DNA from: Campylobacteraceae bacterium
GTDB taxonomy: Bacteria > Campylobacterota > Campylobacteria > Campylobacterales > Sulfurospirillaceae
Assembly: GCA_027011025.1 (NCBI GenBank)
Contig: JALVAU010000208.1
Coordinates: 1-8,565, forward strand
Direction of reading: 5' to 3'
DNA length: 8,565 nucleotides
Numbering within the stretch: position 1 is the first letter of the stretch; each line of letters opens with the position of its first letter. The notes beneath the pieces are model-generated. The model searched no databases, was not told the origin of the DNA, and was given only the letters and a program-made list of their open reading frames with translations. Of this stretch, positions 6,942 to 8,565 are shown piece by piece. A program made the position numbers and the translations under genes.

Positions 6942-8165
6942 ATGAGATTAGTTAAAAATGCGATGATTATCGGTGGTGGTGATTTTGTAAAAAAAGATGT
7001 GCTATTTGATGAAAACAGGATCTTAAAAATTGAAGATAATATTGAAGTCCTTGATGAATATAGAGTTTATGACGCAAAAGGGTGCTATCTCCTTCCGGGA
7101 TTGGTTGATTTAAATGTTAAACTTGCAAATAGTGTTCTAAGCAAGACAAATCTTGATAAACTCTCTAAAAGTGCAAAAAAAGGGGCTGTAACAACTGTGG
7201 TTATTCTTTCTGATTTTACTCCTAGGTTAGACAGTTCTACGCTTCTTGATTTTTTAAAAAGCACATTTGATGAATCTATAATAGACCTAAAAGTAACAGC
7301 ACCATTAACGAATGAAGAAAATGACAAATTAAACAATATAGCAACTCTGATAAACAATGGAGCAACTGCTATATGGGCTAATTCAGATATAAACTCAAAC
7401 TTATTAAAAAGAGGTATGCAATATGCACAGATGAAAAACAGACCTCTTTTTTGTTTTTGTTATGATCCTAATCTAGATGATTTAGGTCTTGTAAATGAAG
7501 GAGATATATCTTCTAAATTGGGTCTTTCAGGTATATCAAAATTTTCAGAAAGTTCAGAGGTTGCAAAAGTTGCTGAATTATCATTTGAGATGGATTGTAC
7601 GGTTGTGTTTCAAACAGTATCTACCAAAAGATCATTAGATATCATAAATAGTATAAAAAAACATTCTAAAAACATATACAGTGAAGTGAGTATTCACCAT
7701 CTTATTAAGAATGATACAAGTTGTGATGGTTTTAATACTTATGCAAAAATTTTACCTCCTTTAAGAGACGAGAGTGAGAGAGAAAAACTAGTGCAAGAAC
7801 TAATATCTGGAAATATAGATATTCTTACATCTTTTCACTCCCCAAAATCAGTTTTGTATAAAGATGTAGCTTTTTGGGATGCTCATTTTGGTATAGGAGC
7901 AATTGAAGAATTTTTCAAGCTTGCTTATACTTTTTTGGTAAAACAGGAGAATTTTTCTCTAATTTCTCTAATGGATGTTTGCTCTCTAAATCCATCTAAA
8001 ATTTTAAATTTAAAGCATAAAGGCAAGATTGAAGTTGGATATGATTCAGATATGTTTATCTTTGACCCCAACCATAAAACTGTCATAAAAAATCAAACTT
8101 CTATATACAATAATGAAACTCTTTATGGAGATATTAAAGAAGTTTTCATATCTAAAAAGGGTTAG
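6942..8165 (+). CDS. Dihydroorotase-like protein lacking metal ligands, probably non-catalytic
   Basis: The 407-residue protein follows the class I dihydroorotase/amidohydrolase layout: an N-terminal strand-rich cap, LLPGLVDL (50-57) opening the barrel, EVSIHHL (248-254), KILPPLRDESER (269-280), and a C-terminal return of the cap with GKIEVGYDSDMFIFDP (361-376). The catalytic positions are changed. The HxH of the usual DLHVHLRDP is N58 and K60. The barrel histidine usually seen in an HxED motif falls at F172. The histidine of the HxST segment falls at T225, and the aspartate of DHAPH falls at F298. Metal binding is therefore unlikely. Such proteins (PyrC' of Pseudomonas is the known example) can be structural partners of aspartate transcarbamoylase. 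In Campylobacter the equivalent is usually called pyrC2, from memory. AAGG (6932-6935) spans the end of gpsA and supports the ATG 3 bp after its stop. The frame is intact over its full length, so it is not a decaying pseudogene. Confidence 0.9.
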   Translation: MRLVKNAMIIGGGDFVKKDVLFDENRILKIEDNIEVLDEYRVYDAKGCYLLPGLVDLNVKLANSVLSKTNLDKLSKSAKKGAVTTVVILSDFTPRLDSSTLLDFLKSTFDESIIDLKVTAPLTNEENDKLNNIATLINNGATAIWANSDINSNLLKRGMQYAQMKNRPLFCFCYDPNLDDLGLVNEGDISSKLGLSGISKFSESSEVAKVAELSFEMDCTVVFQTVSTKRSLDIINSIKKHSKNIYSEVSIHHLIKNDTSCDGFNTYAKILPPLRDESEREKLVQELISGNIDILTSFHSPKSVLYKDVAFWDAHFGIGAIEEFFKLAYTFLVKQENFSLISLMDVCSLNPSKILNLKHKGKIEVGYDSDMFIFDPNHKTVIKNQTSIYNNETLYGDIKEVFISKKG

Positions 8166-8208
8166 TTATATCTGACCTTACGCACTAAGCACATAAGGTC
8201 AGATATAA
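8166..8208. terminator. Convergent stem-loop between the pyrC-like gene and truA
   Basis: Bases 8166-8180 and 8194-8208 form a perfect 15-bp stem (core ATCTGACCTTA / TAAGGTCAGAT) around a 13-base loop. It lies directly after the stop of the plus-strand gene, and its right arm contains the truA stop codon (8199-8201). The symmetric placement fits a shared bidirectional terminator. Neither strand has a clear T-run right after the stem; the plus strand continues with a short T/A-rich stretch. Termination is therefore likely but not certain. Confidence 0.7.
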
Positions 8209-8565
8209 TATATTCTTGAAAGATATAAGCCTTGAGGCGGAGCTAGCGTAGTGTTTACTTTTTCTTTAAGATTTAGCTGTTTTATCAACTCTTCTTTGGT
8301 TGTTTTTTCTTTTTGTATATCAAATAAAAAACCGCACATCATTCTTATCTGACTTCTTAAAAAGCTATTGCCGAGAAAATTTATAATTGTATATTGATGG
8401 TATTTGTAAGCATAAGCCTCATATATGGTTCTAATACTATTAGAAGTATCGCTCCCTTGTTTTTTAAAAAAACTAAAATCATGAGTTCCGACAAACTCTT
8501 TTAGATTTTTATTTAAATTATCTATATCTAGTTGAGGGATAAATATAGTATAGTTAGTATACAAA
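8199..8565 (-). CDS. truA: tRNA pseudouridine(38-40) synthase TruA, C-terminal part only
   Basis: TruA isomerises uridines 38-40 in the anticodon arm of many tRNAs. Only the C-terminal ~121 residues are inside the window; the catalytic aspartate lies upstream on the minus strand, beyond the right edge. The frame is open to the edge, so the TTG at 8562-8564 should not be taken as a start. Visible TruA signatures are FVGTHDFSFF, the SIRTIYEA segment, GNSFLRSQIRMMCG (usual form GxxFLxxxVRxxVG, which helps build the catalytic cleft) and the closing APPQGLYLSRIYY. The usual full length of about 240-260 residues suggests that about half is missing. The gene converges on the plus-strand block, with 33 bp between stop codons, and its stop lies inside the shared hairpin. 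Confidence 0.93.
   Translation of the reverse strand, partial: LYTNYTIFIPQLDIDNLNKNLKEFVGTHDFSFFKKQGSDTSNSIRTIYEAYAYKYHQYTIINFLGNSFLRSQIRMMCGFLFDIQKEKTTKEELIKQLNLKEKVNTTLAPPQGLYLSRIYYI

Noticed and set aside
8562..8564. TTG as the start of a 121-residue minus-strand protein
   Set aside because: The fragment matches only the C-terminal half of TruA and the frame runs off the window, so the TTG is an internal leucine codon.

Overview
The window is ordinary chromosomal core sequence from a member of the Campylobacterota (formerly Epsilonproteobacteria). It most resembles free-living sulfur oxidisers such as Sulfurimonas or its relatives. This placement rests on the low G+C content, the short AtpB encoded apart from the other ATP synthase genes, the shortened GpsA, and the gene order atpB / small membrane protein / gatB / gpsA / pyrC-like. 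As I recall, that order is partly shared with Campylobacter jejuni (the Cj1204c-Cj1195c region). Genus and species are inference; no RNA gene or other marker is present to settle them.

Layout, left to right. The 3' part of rmuC runs in from the left edge (1-1293) and ends in an AT-rich inverted repeat. A likely promoter then precedes atpB (1358-2035) and a small TTG-started two-helix membrane protein gene (2041-2313). A 79-bp gap with an extended -10-like site leads into a tight five-gene block: gatB, a six-helix K+ channel with an RCK domain, a soluble TrkA-type RCK protein, gpsA, and a dihydroorotase-like gene. The spacings in this block are +6, -4, -10 and +3 bp, so it is probably one transcript. 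A perfect 15-bp hairpin separates it from truA, which converges from the minus strand and is cut by the right edge.

How the genes fit together. AtpB is the proton-channel subunit of ATP synthase, and the small membrane protein may belong with it. GatB supports transamidation of Asp-tRNA(Asn)/Glu-tRNA(Gln). The channel and the separate RCK protein overlap by four bases and probably act together in K+ control. GpsA makes glycerol-3-phosphate for phospholipids. The dihydroorotase-like protein appears to have lost its metal ligands and so is probably structural or regulatory rather than an enzyme.

No mobile element, CRISPR array, RNA gene or phage gene is visible, and no intergenic stretch reaches 300 bases. 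I do not see a wholly new system. The best leads are the pseudo-dihydroorotase and the paired channel/soluble-RCK arrangement.
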